Assembly (NCBI GenBank): GCA_023431385.1
Contig: JAEYWA010000095.1
Location: 1 to 14,192, forward strand
Origin: Bacillota bacterium
Lineage (GTDB): Bacteria > Bacillota > Clostridia > Acetivibrionales > DSM-1351
Direction of reading: 5' to 3'
Length of the DNA stretch: 14,192 nucleotides
Under the pieces are notes generated by a model. That model made no database searches. It saw nothing but the letters and a program-made list of their open reading frames with translations, and had not been told where the DNA came from. Numbering within the stretch: the stretch's first letter is position 1; each line of letters opens with the position of its first letter. A program made the position numbers and the translations under genes. Shown in pieces: positions 1 to 6,676 of the stretch.

Positions 1-104
1 CTTTTAAGTTTTGACTGAATATCACCTGTACTTTGGCAGTCCTGCATCAACAGACTAACCAGTTCCATTTCCTTGTCCGTAAGAATTTTCTTTGACTGTC
101 TCAT
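1..104 (-). CDS. IS256-family transposase, N-terminal fragment (runs off window)
   Basis: This is the first 34 codons of a protein beginning MRQSKKILTD and reaching TGDIQSKLK at the window edge. I recognise the stretch as the N-terminus of clostridial IS256-family (mutator-type, DDE) transposases, which continue with an LFAGTIEQML-like segment; that continuation is not visible here. The start at 104 is preferred because GGAGG at 113-117 lies 8 bases upstream of it. An in-frame ATG at 110 is only 2 bases from the same site. No catalytic residues can be checked because the DDE domain lies outside the window. The family call rests on remembered sequence style and is good but not certain; whether the gene is intact is unknown. 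Confidence 0.72.
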   Translation of the reverse strand, partial: MRQSKKILTDKEMELVSLLMQDCQSTGDIQSKLK

Positions 105-165
105 TTTCATAACCTCCGTTTTGTTTATTATGGAGATTATTTACATTTACACGGATTAATATTCA
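1..165 (-). mobile_element. End of an insertion sequence, probably IS256 family (partial)
   Basis: The transposase start and its leader mark the left end of an insertion sequence transcribed leftward out of the window. Around 146-157, read on the minus strand, is AATCCGTGTAAA; a GTGTAAA core is common in IS256-family terminal inverted repeats, so the element probably ends near 155-170. The exact border and the target duplication cannot be set because the other end is not in the window. Confidence 0.55.
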
Positions 166-202
166 GCCTCCGATTTGACTATCTGTAGTATGCCCTCATA
201 AA

Positions 203-239
203 TGACAGGCTGTCAATCAAATATGTTGACAGCCTGTCA
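203..239 (-). terminator. Large inverted repeat, possible terminator of the 263-1231 gene
   Basis: TGACAGGCTGTCA (203-215) and TGACAGCCTGTCA (227-239) are perfect reverse complements around an 11-base spacer; one further A-T pair (216/226) makes 14 pairs. The repeat begins 24 bases past the stop of the minus-strand gene ending at 263, where a factor-independent terminator is expected. The following T-run on the minus strand is short (TTTATGAG). Each arm is itself nearly palindromic (TGACAG-G-CTGTCA), unusual for a plain terminator, so a protein-binding site or mobile-element remnant is an alternative. Confidence 0.5.
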
Positions 240-262
240 AATTAATTAGTTTAGATATTCAT

Positions 263-1231
263 TTAGCTATCTATGATTTGAGATACACTATCCTCTAACC
301 AATTAAAATTTTTTAAGAAGTTGATTATATCGATAGCCTTAGTAGCTTTCCACCAGTTTTCACTAATGGCAAACTCCCTTGGGTATTTTTCTATATTCTC
401 AAACCAGCTCCAGTTTATATTCCAAACACCATTTTGTGGTCTTGTAGTAGTAAGATAGTCTAGTTCTGTTTGAACAATGTCCTCATTTTCCTCATAAAAT
501 ATACTATCGGGGGATTTAATATAGTCGGAGGGCCTGCGTGTATAGTATAACCATTTTGTGGTATCCCTCTCTATGGAATTATATACAAGTTTTTTAATTT
601 TTGAAGTGAGGGACTTGAGGTCGAAAGGCTCCTTCAAGCCGGCTTGTTCAACTGTGTCAAGCAAAACGCAAAATCCTCCCAGGCCCATGTCACCATATTC
701 ATTGGTTGTGTTGAGTCTATCAAAAATCCTATGGCTGAATAATATGGCTTTATTGAACAGCTCCGATTTTTTATCCGCATATTTAAGTATGAAACTTGCT
801 ATTTGAGCTGTCAAACCTATCCCCTCAGTCAAGTTTGCTTCCATATTGTATGTCCACCAAGGCGCATGAGCATAATCATCATTTGAAGGAATATTGAAAT
901 ACCATCCATTCTCAGAGTAATAGACAGTGTTGTTAAAGAACTCAAATATTCCTTTTACCATCGGATGATTTTTATCATTGATGCTAATACTATCTAAAAT
1001 ATCCGCTGTGCGTAAAGTAGTATATGGGGAAGAATTAGGATTCCAGCTGTCAGCTTCAAGAGCTCTTCCAAATCCTCCATCCTCGTTCTGATAAAACGAT
1101 AACGCAGATAGAACGGCCTCTTTACTTCCATTCTCAAAGTGATACTGCCATATTGCCAATTCAAGTTGCCTTGCATTACGATACATCCAGGACCTTATTT
1201 GTTTAAAATCCTCTAATGATAATTTTTGCAT
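263..1231 (-). CDS. Alpha/alpha-toroid (prenyltransferase/squalene-cyclase-like) protein, function unknown
   Basis: This 322-residue protein resembles the alpha/alpha-toroid fold seen in terpenoid cyclases and protein prenyltransferase beta subunits. The sign is FYQNEDGGFGRALEAD (about residues 46-61), a QxxDGGF-type repeat, followed by SSPYTTLRTADIL; weaker repeats occur at GDMGLGGF (about 180) and RPQNGVWN (about 270). No DxDD cyclase motif or zinc ligand set was seen, so I do not assign an enzyme activity. There is no signal peptide or clear membrane segment, suggesting a cytoplasmic protein. The start at 1231 (MQKLSLEDFK) follows a GGAG 11 bases upstream; an in-frame GTG at 1243 overlaps that site and is less likely. 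It is the last gene of a same-strand run behind a VOC protein (95 bases away) and an AraC regulator. Confidence 0.8.
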   Translation of the reverse strand: MQKLSLEDFKQIRSWMYRNARQLELAIWQYHFENGSKEAVLSALSFYQNEDGGFGRALEADSWNPNSSPYTTLRTADILDSISINDKNHPMVKGIFEFFNNTVYYSENGWYFNIPSNDDYAHAPWWTYNMEANLTEGIGLTAQIASFILKYADKKSELFNKAILFSHRIFDRLNTTNEYGDMGLGGFCVLLDTVEQAGLKEPFDLKSLTSKIKKLVYNSIERDTTKWLYYTRRPSDYIKSPDSIFYEENEDIVQTELDYLTTTRPQNGVWNINWSWFENIEKYPREFAISENWWKATKAIDIINFLKNFNWLEDSVSQIIDS

Positions 1232-1326
1232 AAATACCACCACTCCAATACATATTTATAGAATATTAGAATCTTTAGAATCATTATTACTAAAAACGGT
1301 TGTAACCACTTCAATTCATACGAATG

Positions 1327-1713
1327 CTATATAAACAGACACCACCAAACGCCGTATTTATCTATTAATTCCACACCACATGGGCTGAAAAACAATTCAC
1401 CAAAAGGAGTAATGATTTCACTGCCATCAAGCATGGTCTCGTATGCTTTACGTACCCTGTCCTCTTGTCCTTTACCAAACTGAATACAAAACTGCATTGT
1501 ATTGCCTGTAAGCCTATTTTTGCCGCCGGCACGGGTTGCGTCATGTGCTTCACCGACAGCAATGGCTTGTCCCAACACATCCAGCTCTCTATGAATGACC
1601 GTACCATTTTCATCTACATCCTGACAACCAATATTGGCGTTAAAGGCCTTTTTGTAAAACTCGAATGCTTCATCGCTTCCCTTGACGTAAATTTGTAGTA
1701 TTGACCTCAACAT
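1327..1713 (-). CDS. VOC-family protein, PhnB/3-demethylubiquinone-methyltransferase-like
   Basis: This 128-residue protein has the single-domain layout of the vicinal oxygen chelate superfamily, PhnB-like branch: an N-terminal beta strand, DEAFEFYKKAFNA (about residues 14-26), a central HRELDVLGQAIAVGE stretch, a second half with MQFCIQFGKGQEDRVRKAYE, and an ending of PCGVELIDKYGVWW. That final pattern (G...DKFGVxW) is characteristic. Length is normal for the group. Members are cytoplasmic, usually dimeric, and their substrates are mostly unknown; the old methyltransferase name is misleading. The start at 1713 has AAAGGA seven bases upstream. It lies between an AraC regulator and an alpha/alpha-toroid protein on the same strand, so regulation by the AraC protein is plausible but not shown. 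An AGGAGG at about 1755-1760 further upstream has no usable start codon after it. Confidence 0.85.
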   Translation of the reverse strand: MLRSILQIYVKGSDEAFEFYKKAFNANIGCQDVDENGTVIHRELDVLGQAIAVGEAHDATRAGGKNRLTGNTMQFCIQFGKGQEDRVRKAYETMLDGSEIITPFGELFFSPCGVELIDKYGVWWCLFI

Positions 1714-1808
1714 ATGTAATCCTTTCTTGTGTCAGATAATATTAATTTTTCTACCTCCTGATACCGACTATTTACTTAATTAACTTAGAAGCAATCCAAC
1801 TTCAGATT

Positions 1809-2699
1809 TTAATATATAATATCATTTATTGTATTGTTTGTATTGTAATAATTCGACATAACCATTTCTTTTAGTGCAAACTTTCTTGCACCTGTGGGAG
1901 AAAGAGTATGAAATTTTTTGAAATCATTAATCAGGTGAGATTGGTCGGTATAGCCATATTTGCAGACACCGTCCTGGATATTGAAGTTTTTATTTAATAA
2001 AATATCGTTCCATAGATATTGGTACCTGACCAGACTGGAGAATTTCTTCGGCGAAACGCCTAAATATTCCAAAAATAGTCTTTCCAATTGTCTCTGACTG
2101 ATAGATGAATAGCCTGAAATATCAGATATGCTCGAGGTACCTTTGGATTCCAATATCTTATATATGGCATTCATAACATTGTTATTTTGCTTATTCAAAT
2201 TTAGCTTCTTAAGGAGAAACTGTTCAGCTTTTCCCACTCTATCAATAATTGTGGTATTGCTAAGCATTATGTCTTGTAGTTCATACTTAAAGTTATTAAA
2301 ATAAGCATCGGCCTCTGCAAAAGCGTTTAGGGTATTTTTGGAAGACTCGTCAGAGAATAGTGGTATAGCCCAGCTGTAGAACCTAATGGCAAAGCAGGAA
2401 CCCCTCGGATTAGCAGTCAGAGGAACGTCTTTAAAGGTATTATCACTTATTCCTGCAAAAAGGGCATTAATCCTGTTTTTATTCAAATCGAGTTCAATAA
2501 TAATATCCATGCAGGTATCAGGTATTACCAGCTTATTTTTAACAGGCATTGTCAAGACACCTGTTATGAGGTTCGGTGTACCCCAAAAACAGCGTACAAA
2601 GGGCTTTAACGCTTCACACGGCTGTAGCTCAATATAAGTTTCATCAATTAAAAACGGTTGGGCAGTAATAGGCTGATAAATGCTATTAAGCTTGAACAT
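1809..2699 (-). CDS. AraC-family transcriptional regulator
   Basis: This 296-residue regulator has two parts. The C-terminal region (about 188-275) carries the AraC double helix-turn-helix: a first helix pair SISDISGYSSISQRQLERLF and a second, diagnostic one GYTDQSHLINDFKKFHTLSP. The N-terminal region includes PCEALKPFVRCFWG (about 27-40) and resembles the sensing domain found in many uncharacterised AraC proteins; its ligand is unknown. The start at 2699 (MFKLNSIYQP) is chosen because GAGGA lies 7 bases upstream; an upstream in-frame ATG at 2741 has no ribosome binding site. It is cytoplasmic and DNA-binding. The VOC gene begins 95 bases downstream and the toroid gene after that, both on the same strand, making them candidate targets. 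Inverted repeats upstream (2750-2777) might be its own operator. Confidence 0.9.
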   Translation of the reverse strand: MFKLNSIYQPITAQPFLIDETYIELQPCEALKPFVRCFWGTPNLITGVLTMPVKNKLVIPDTCMDIIIELDLNKNRINALFAGISDNTFKDVPLTANPRGSCFAIRFYSWAIPLFSDESSKNTLNAFAEADAYFNNFKYELQDIMLSNTTIIDRVGKAEQFLLKKLNLNKQNNNVMNAIYKILESKGTSSISDISGYSSISQRQLERLFLEYLGVSPKKFSSLVRYQYLWNDILLNKNFNIQDGVCKYGYTDQSHLINDFKKFHTLSPTGARKFALKEMVMSNYYNTNNTINDIIY

Positions 2700-3001
2700 T
2701 GCAATATCCTCAATAATTTGTAAAATAATATTTGATACCATTAATGTAATGACTATTTGTAGTCTTTAATTTAAGACATTAAATGCTATCTAAGGAGAAC
2801 ATATTGGCGTTTCTAATCCAGCCTTGGATTTCTGTAATTAATATCATGTAATGTAAAAATATTATCACTGAAAATAATTAAAAGTCAATTGTCACAAGGA
2901 ATTTAACATTATTGAATTAGGCCACGAAGGTGTCGGAGACAGGCATTACGTTATATTTGGGAATATGGACATTAAGGCATAATTTCTAAAATTACTGATA
3001 C
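2700..3001. other. Intergenic region upstream of the AraC gene
   Basis: AT-rich non-coding DNA with no credible ORF. Near the AraC gene (2750-2777) are overlapping short inverted repeats: GACTA/TAGTC around a 4-base spacer and a one-mismatch 16-base palindrome at 2762-2777. A more GC-rich patch at 2921-2950 includes TGTCGGAGACA. No convincing promoter was identified for the regulator. Confidence 0.5.
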
Positions 3002-3035
3002 AAAAACATTGCCGGAATAACCCGGCAACGTTTTT
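3002..3035 (-). terminator. Rho-independent terminator of the tandem GNAT gene
   Basis: Fourteen-pair stem: 3002-3015 against 3022-3035 with loop AATAAC. Read on the minus strand the stem is fully paired with one G-U pair and ends in TGTTTTT; read on the plus strand that pair becomes an A-C mismatch. This shows it serves the minus-strand gene ending at 3048, 12 bases away. Confidence 0.9.
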
Positions 3036-3047
3036 GATCTAACGGTT

Positions 3048-4049
3048 TTAATCATTCTGGTTAGTATTGATGTAGCGAAGAATTTGCTCGTCTATTCTGC
3101 GTACAAGTGAATAAGTGTAGGGAGTAAAGCATCTGCCCCAGAAGTTTTTAGCTTGGGGATTAATTGATTCATAGTCTACACCGCAAAGAGGGTAGCCGTT
3201 TTCTGAAAGCCAATGCTGAACGATATTTAAAAGTGCTGAGCCTACACCATTTCCTCGTTCACTCTCCATAATAAAAGAATCCTGTATATTCATAACAGAG
3301 CTGTGACAAGAAATAAAGCTTTCTGCTTCAGTGCAAAGCCTCATTATCCCGATAGGCTTGCTGTCTCGTAAGGCTACCCACTCATGATTACCCTCTTGTG
3401 ATATCCAGTCCTTATGTTCTTCTACTGGGTCGAAATCACTCCTTGGCATAAATACAGGGGAACGCCTGTAATAATTATTATGCTGAATATGTATATCTGA
3501 AAGTATGTCAGCATCCTCAACTGTGGCTTTCCTGATTTCAATACCCGAAGGAGAACTATTGAGGGAAGCTGGAAGCCCGATAGCAGAGGTTTGTCGAATT
3601 GAATCAATACATCTAAGACCGAAGCCCTGCCAGAACCACATATCTACCAGCTCCTTATCATGGGTAAATACCGTGACAGCATGGGTCATTAATTCCTCTT
3701 TCACCCACAGTTCTGCTGCATATCTATAAAGCTCCGAATAAAGAGACAAGCCGTATTCGGGCTTCACACCATGTCCAAAGAGAGGACAATAGATTCCTTT
3801 ACATTTTCCAAAGAAATTATCAACTTTGAAGCCCGAGATAAAGCCTGCAAACTTGTTATTCAATAGAGCAGCATAGCCACTGCCGTTCTCAAACAAATAC
3901 TTAATTGAATCTCTTATTAAATTGCTGAAGCCCTCATCCGGCAAATAGGGAATAGACTGCCTTTCTTTAATATACGCAATTAAAACCATATCCAGTGCTT
4001 CATCAATATAATCTATTTTTACTTGGACAAAATTGAATTTATTGTTCAT
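3048..4049 (-). CDS. Tandem GNAT-domain acetyltransferase
   Basis: At 333 residues this is twice the length of a simple GNAT protein and appears to be two GNAT folds in tandem. The C-terminal half (about 170-320) starts with IEIRKATVEDADILSDIH and has the acetyl-CoA-binding motif A as RGNGVGSALLNIVQHWL (265-281), followed by a typical NPQAKNFWGRCFTPY end (298-312). The N-terminal half (about 5-155) shows the same outline (IDEALDMVL start, GYAALLNNKFAGFISG strand pair, WFWQGFGLRCID end) but lacks a clear R/Q-x-x-G-x-G/A loop, so it may not bind the cofactor. The substrate is unknown. The start at 4049 has GGAGG 11 bases upstream. The gene stands alone with its own terminator, and nothing adjacent hints at its role. 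Confidence 0.87.
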   Translation of the reverse strand: MNNKFNFVQVKIDYIDEALDMVLIAYIKERQSIPYLPDEGFSNLIRDSIKYLFENGSGYAALLNNKFAGFISGFKVDNFFGKCKGIYCPLFGHGVKPEYGLSLYSELYRYAAELWVKEELMTHAVTVFTHDKELVDMWFWQGFGLRCIDSIRQTSAIGLPASLNSSPSGIEIRKATVEDADILSDIHIQHNNYYRRSPVFMPRSDFDPVEEHKDWISQEGNHEWVALRDSKPIGIMRLCTEAESFISCHSSVMNIQDSFIMESERGNGVGSALLNIVQHWLSENGYPLCGVDYESINPQAKNFWGRCFTPYTYSLVRRIDEQILRYINTNQND

Positions 4050-4386
4050 ATTACTCTAGACCTCCAAAACTTTAATTCGATTATTAGTTTTTTTCATAAT
4101 AAATAAAAGCATATTGAAATGATAACCCACTAACAGATGGTATCCGAGTACACAAAATAAACCTTTTGAAACAGGCCTTTTTAGTTACTTAAATACCATC
4201 TTAACAGCTTAAGGATTTAATCACTCAATACGCTCCTGAAAATTTATATAGAATATAATCTCATATTAACAGTATATGGCAGTTAAGTCAATTTCGATGT
4301 GAGTGCGTCGTGTTATTTTGCCATTTATGGGAATAATAAAACTGTAGTAATAAAAAACTGGAAGGATATCAGGAAAGGAAAAAAGC
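4050..4386. other. Intergenic region between divergent GNAT and DUF362 genes
   Basis: Holds the divergent upstream regions of the minus-strand GNAT gene and the plus-strand DUF362 gene. AGATGGTAT (4135-4143) and its reverse complement ATACCATCT (4193-4201) form a spaced 9-base inverted repeat. TATAAT occurs at 4254-4259 but has no matching -35 box. The ribosome binding site of the DUF362 gene (AGGAAAGGA) is just before 4387. No ORF or known RNA was recognised. Confidence 0.5.
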
Positions 4387-5289
4387 ATGAGGCAAAGAAG
4401 ATGGAATAATTCTGATGTAGCTATTACCCATAACAGTGATGAGGCAGCCGCCATAAAGCAAGCTGTTGAGCTGCTTCAAATAACTTCTGACGTTAAAAAT
4501 AATGATATCGTAGTGATAACACCTAACTGGGTGAATAACAGACTGCCGGACTCTGCTACTGTTGTTGGGCCCGAAAGCCTGAGACAGATTATAAGGATTT
4601 TCAAAGACAGAAATCCCGGGAGAATTGTTGTTGCTACCGGAACAGCAGACGGCGAGACAAAGGCTGTAATGGAGTCTGTTGGCTTTGGCAAGATTATTTC
4701 AGAAGAAGGTGTCGAATTCATAGACCTGAATCATGGACCTTTTGTTAGAATTAATCTGAATCACTCAATAGTACCTGCAACAAATTTAAATAAACTGTTT
4801 GAGGAAGTAACCATATTGGTCTCATTTACTCAGCTGAAGCAGCACGAGGAGGCCACAATGTCAGCAGCAATAAAAAACATTGCTCTGGGGTGGCCTCCGG
4901 CTGATGAACACGGGCAGCCCAAGAAGAAGCTGGGAATACACACAGAACTGCATGGCTTTATATCTGCGATGGCCGGGCAAATTCCCATAGATCTGTCCAT
5001 TGTCAGCGCCAGTCCTGCAATGATAGGAACTGGTCCGTCAAAAGGGATTGCCCGGCATACAGGGCTGGTTATAGCCGGCTGCGATCCGGTTGCAACTGAT
5101 ACCCTTGGAGCAAGACTGTTAGGATTTAAACCCCAGGCCATAAGGTATCTTTTTGAGTGCAGCAACCAGAAAATAGGTGAAAGCGTCATTGAAAATATAA
5201 GTATTGCAGGCATACCGCTTGTTGAAGCTGAAAACATATTCAGCCGGACAGCCTATGGTGATGGATTGGCTGTTGATAGCCCCAAATAA
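4387..5289 (+). CDS. DUF362-domain protein, no ferredoxin domain
   Basis: This 300-residue protein matches the DUF362 family (PF04015). Family landmarks in order: an N-terminal strand VAITHN with the following AAIKQAVELL helix; VVITPNW (42-48), matching the family KxN segment; VVATGTADGETKAVMESVGF (81-100); SFTQLKQHEEATMSAAIKN (146-164), the family LKxH...KN region; and VIAGCDPVATDTLGARLLGF (228-247), its most conserved part. Many DUF362 proteins carry a C-terminal 4Fe-4S ferredoxin domain; this one ends after the DUF362 core and has no cysteine cluster. Biochemical function is not established; a redox or cofactor role is often guessed but not shown here. It is a single plus-strand gene, convergent with the aminotransferase, with AGGAAAGGA before the start. 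A lactate-racemase (LarA-like) protein was considered, but the HxxxH nickel-site pattern was not found. Confidence 0.85.
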   Translation: MRQRRWNNSDVAITHNSDEAAAIKQAVELLQITSDVKNNDIVVITPNWVNNRLPDSATVVGPESLRQIIRIFKDRNPGRIVVATGTADGETKAVMESVGFGKIISEEGVEFIDLNHGPFVRINLNHSIVPATNLNKLFEEVTILVSFTQLKQHEEATMSAAIKNIALGWPPADEHGQPKKKLGIHTELHGFISAMAGQIPIDLSIVSASPAMIGTGPSKGIARHTGLVIAGCDPVATDTLGARLLGFKPQAIRYLFECSNQKIGESVIENISIAGIPLVEAENIFSRTAYGDGLAVDSPK

Positions 5290-5411
5290 GCTATTCCAGC
5301 TCGGAGCTCATAAAAATTTACCATGCTGATCTGAGAATGAATTTTCCATGAATAAATTCATAGACAAATTTTATGTAACCTGGGCGCTAAATTGCACAGA
5401 GAGAAATAGTA

Positions 5412-5447
5412 AAAGACCGATTAATATGGAGACATTAATCGGTCTTT
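5412..5447. terminator. Bidirectional terminator between DUF362 and aminotransferase genes
   Basis: A perfect 14-pair stem (AAAGACCGATTAAT at 5412-5425 with its complement at 5434-5447) around an 8-base loop. It lies between two convergent genes ending at 5289 (plus) and 5476 (minus). T-rich tails occur on both strands (CTTT within the plus stem end; CTTTTAC on the minus strand), so it can plausibly end transcription in both directions, better for the minus-strand rqcH-aminotransferase transcript. Confidence 0.88.
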
Positions 5448-5475
5448 AGCTTCATGTAAAGTAAAACAAATATTA

Positions 5476-6654
5476 TTATCTGAACTCCTTGGCCAGTGCT
5501 TCAAAAGCAGGCAGGGAGTTTTTGATAGTTTCAAGACTTACACAGTATGCAATACGGAAGTGGCCGGGAGCCCCGAAGCCTGAGCCGGGAACTACAAGTA
5601 AATTGTACTTCAGGGCCCTGTTTTTAAATTCTACATCATCGGTAATAAGAGCCTTAGGGAACAGATAGAAAGCACCATCAGGTTTAACACATTCATATCC
5701 AAAGCTGGTAAGGCCATTATAAAGCAAATCTCTTCTTTCCTTGTAAATATCTATATCCACAGAGGCATCAATAGATTTTGCAATAACCTTTTGGAACAGG
5801 GCAGGTGCATTTACATAACCTAAAACTCTGTTACAGTATATCAGACCGCCCATCAGGGTTTCAATGTCCTCTGCTTCAGGGCTAGTAGCTATATAACCCA
5901 TACGTTCACCCGGTAGAGAAAGGGACTTACTGAAACAATCAATCATAATGGAATTTCTGTATATTGTTAATATGTTCGGTACTTCAACATCATAGACCAG
6001 CTTCCTGTAAGGCTCATCCGAAATGATGTAAATAGTATGCCCGTATTCTCTTCCTTTTTCCTCGAGAACCTTGGCGATAGCCTTTAAAATATCTGCTCCG
6101 TAAACAACACCGGTAGGGTTATTTGGTGTATTTATAAGGACTGCTTTTGTGTTCGGAGTTATTTTTGATCTGAGTAGTTCAGGGTCAGGTAAAAAAGTAT
6201 CAGGGTCAGTGTTTACTATAACTGTTTTACCGCCGTGATTATCTATGTAGGAGGTGTACTCCACAAAGTACGGCGCAAATATAATAACTTCTTCTTCGGG
6301 ATCGAGAAGAGTTTTCAAAACTACATTCAGGGCTCCGCCGGCGCCTACAGTCATTACTACATTGTTAAGGGTCAGCTTTAAGCCGGTTTCCTTGTTTATC
6401 TTGCAGGCAATGGTTTCTCTGACCTGGGGATAACCTGCATTATTCATATACAAATGCATACCTAATTCCTCAGAATTAGCCAACTGCCTTAATGCAGCTT
6501 TAACTTCTGCAGGAGGCTCTGGATCTGGATTTCCAAGAGAAAAATCAAAAACCTTATCGTCTCCATACAACTTTTTTAGCCTTGTGCCTTCTTCAAACAT
6601 GGCTCTTATCATTGATGAATTAGCCAGTCTATTACTGATTTTATTAGAGATCAT
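5476..6654 (-). CDS. Class I/II PLP-dependent aminotransferase (aspartate aminotransferase-like)
   Basis: This 392-residue fold-type I aminotransferase transfers an amino group between an amino acid and a 2-oxoacid in the cytoplasm, using pyridoxal phosphate. Visible landmarks: FSLGNPDPEPP near the N-terminus (38-48), NTPNNPTG (175-182), ISDEPYRKL (211-219) with the cofactor-binding Asp213, SKSLSLPGER (242-251) with the Schiff-base Lys243, PDGAFYLFPK (325-334) and the carboxylate-binding HFRIAY with Arg367. Sequence alone does not fix the substrate; aspartate or another common amino acid is likely. The start at 6654 follows GGGGGAA; the same frame stays open far upstream, but that part lies inside rqcH and has no independent support. 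The 22-base gap after rqcH suggests co-transcription. Confidence 0.93.
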   Translation of the reverse strand: MISNKISNRLANSSMIRAMFEEGTRLKKLYGDDKVFDFSLGNPDPEPPAEVKAALRQLANSEELGMHLYMNNAGYPQVRETIACKINKETGLKLTLNNVVMTVGAGGALNVVLKTLLDPEEEVIIFAPYFVEYTSYIDNHGGKTVIVNTDPDTFLPDPELLRSKITPNTKAVLINTPNNPTGVVYGADILKAIAKVLEEKGREYGHTIYIISDEPYRKLVYDVEVPNILTIYRNSIMIDCFSKSLSLPGERMGYIATSPEAEDIETLMGGLIYCNRVLGYVNAPALFQKVIAKSIDASVDIDIYKERRDLLYNGLTSFGYECVKPDGAFYLFPKALITDDVEFKNRALKYNLLVVPGSGFGAPGHFRIAYCVSLETIKNSLPAFEALAKEFR

Positions 6655-6676
6655 TAAAAATTCCCCCAATCGAAAA

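Noticed and set aside
1753..1760. Strong AGGAGG sequence before the VOC gene suggesting a missed small gene
   Set aside because: No ATG, GTG or TTG at suitable spacing opens more than a few codons.
4254..4259. TATAAT before the DUF362 gene as a promoter
   Set aside because: No acceptable -35 box lies at 16-18 bases and the region is AT-rich.
4830..5237. 135-codon open frame antisense to the DUF362 gene
   Set aside because: Fully inside a conserved gene on the other strand, with no start signals.
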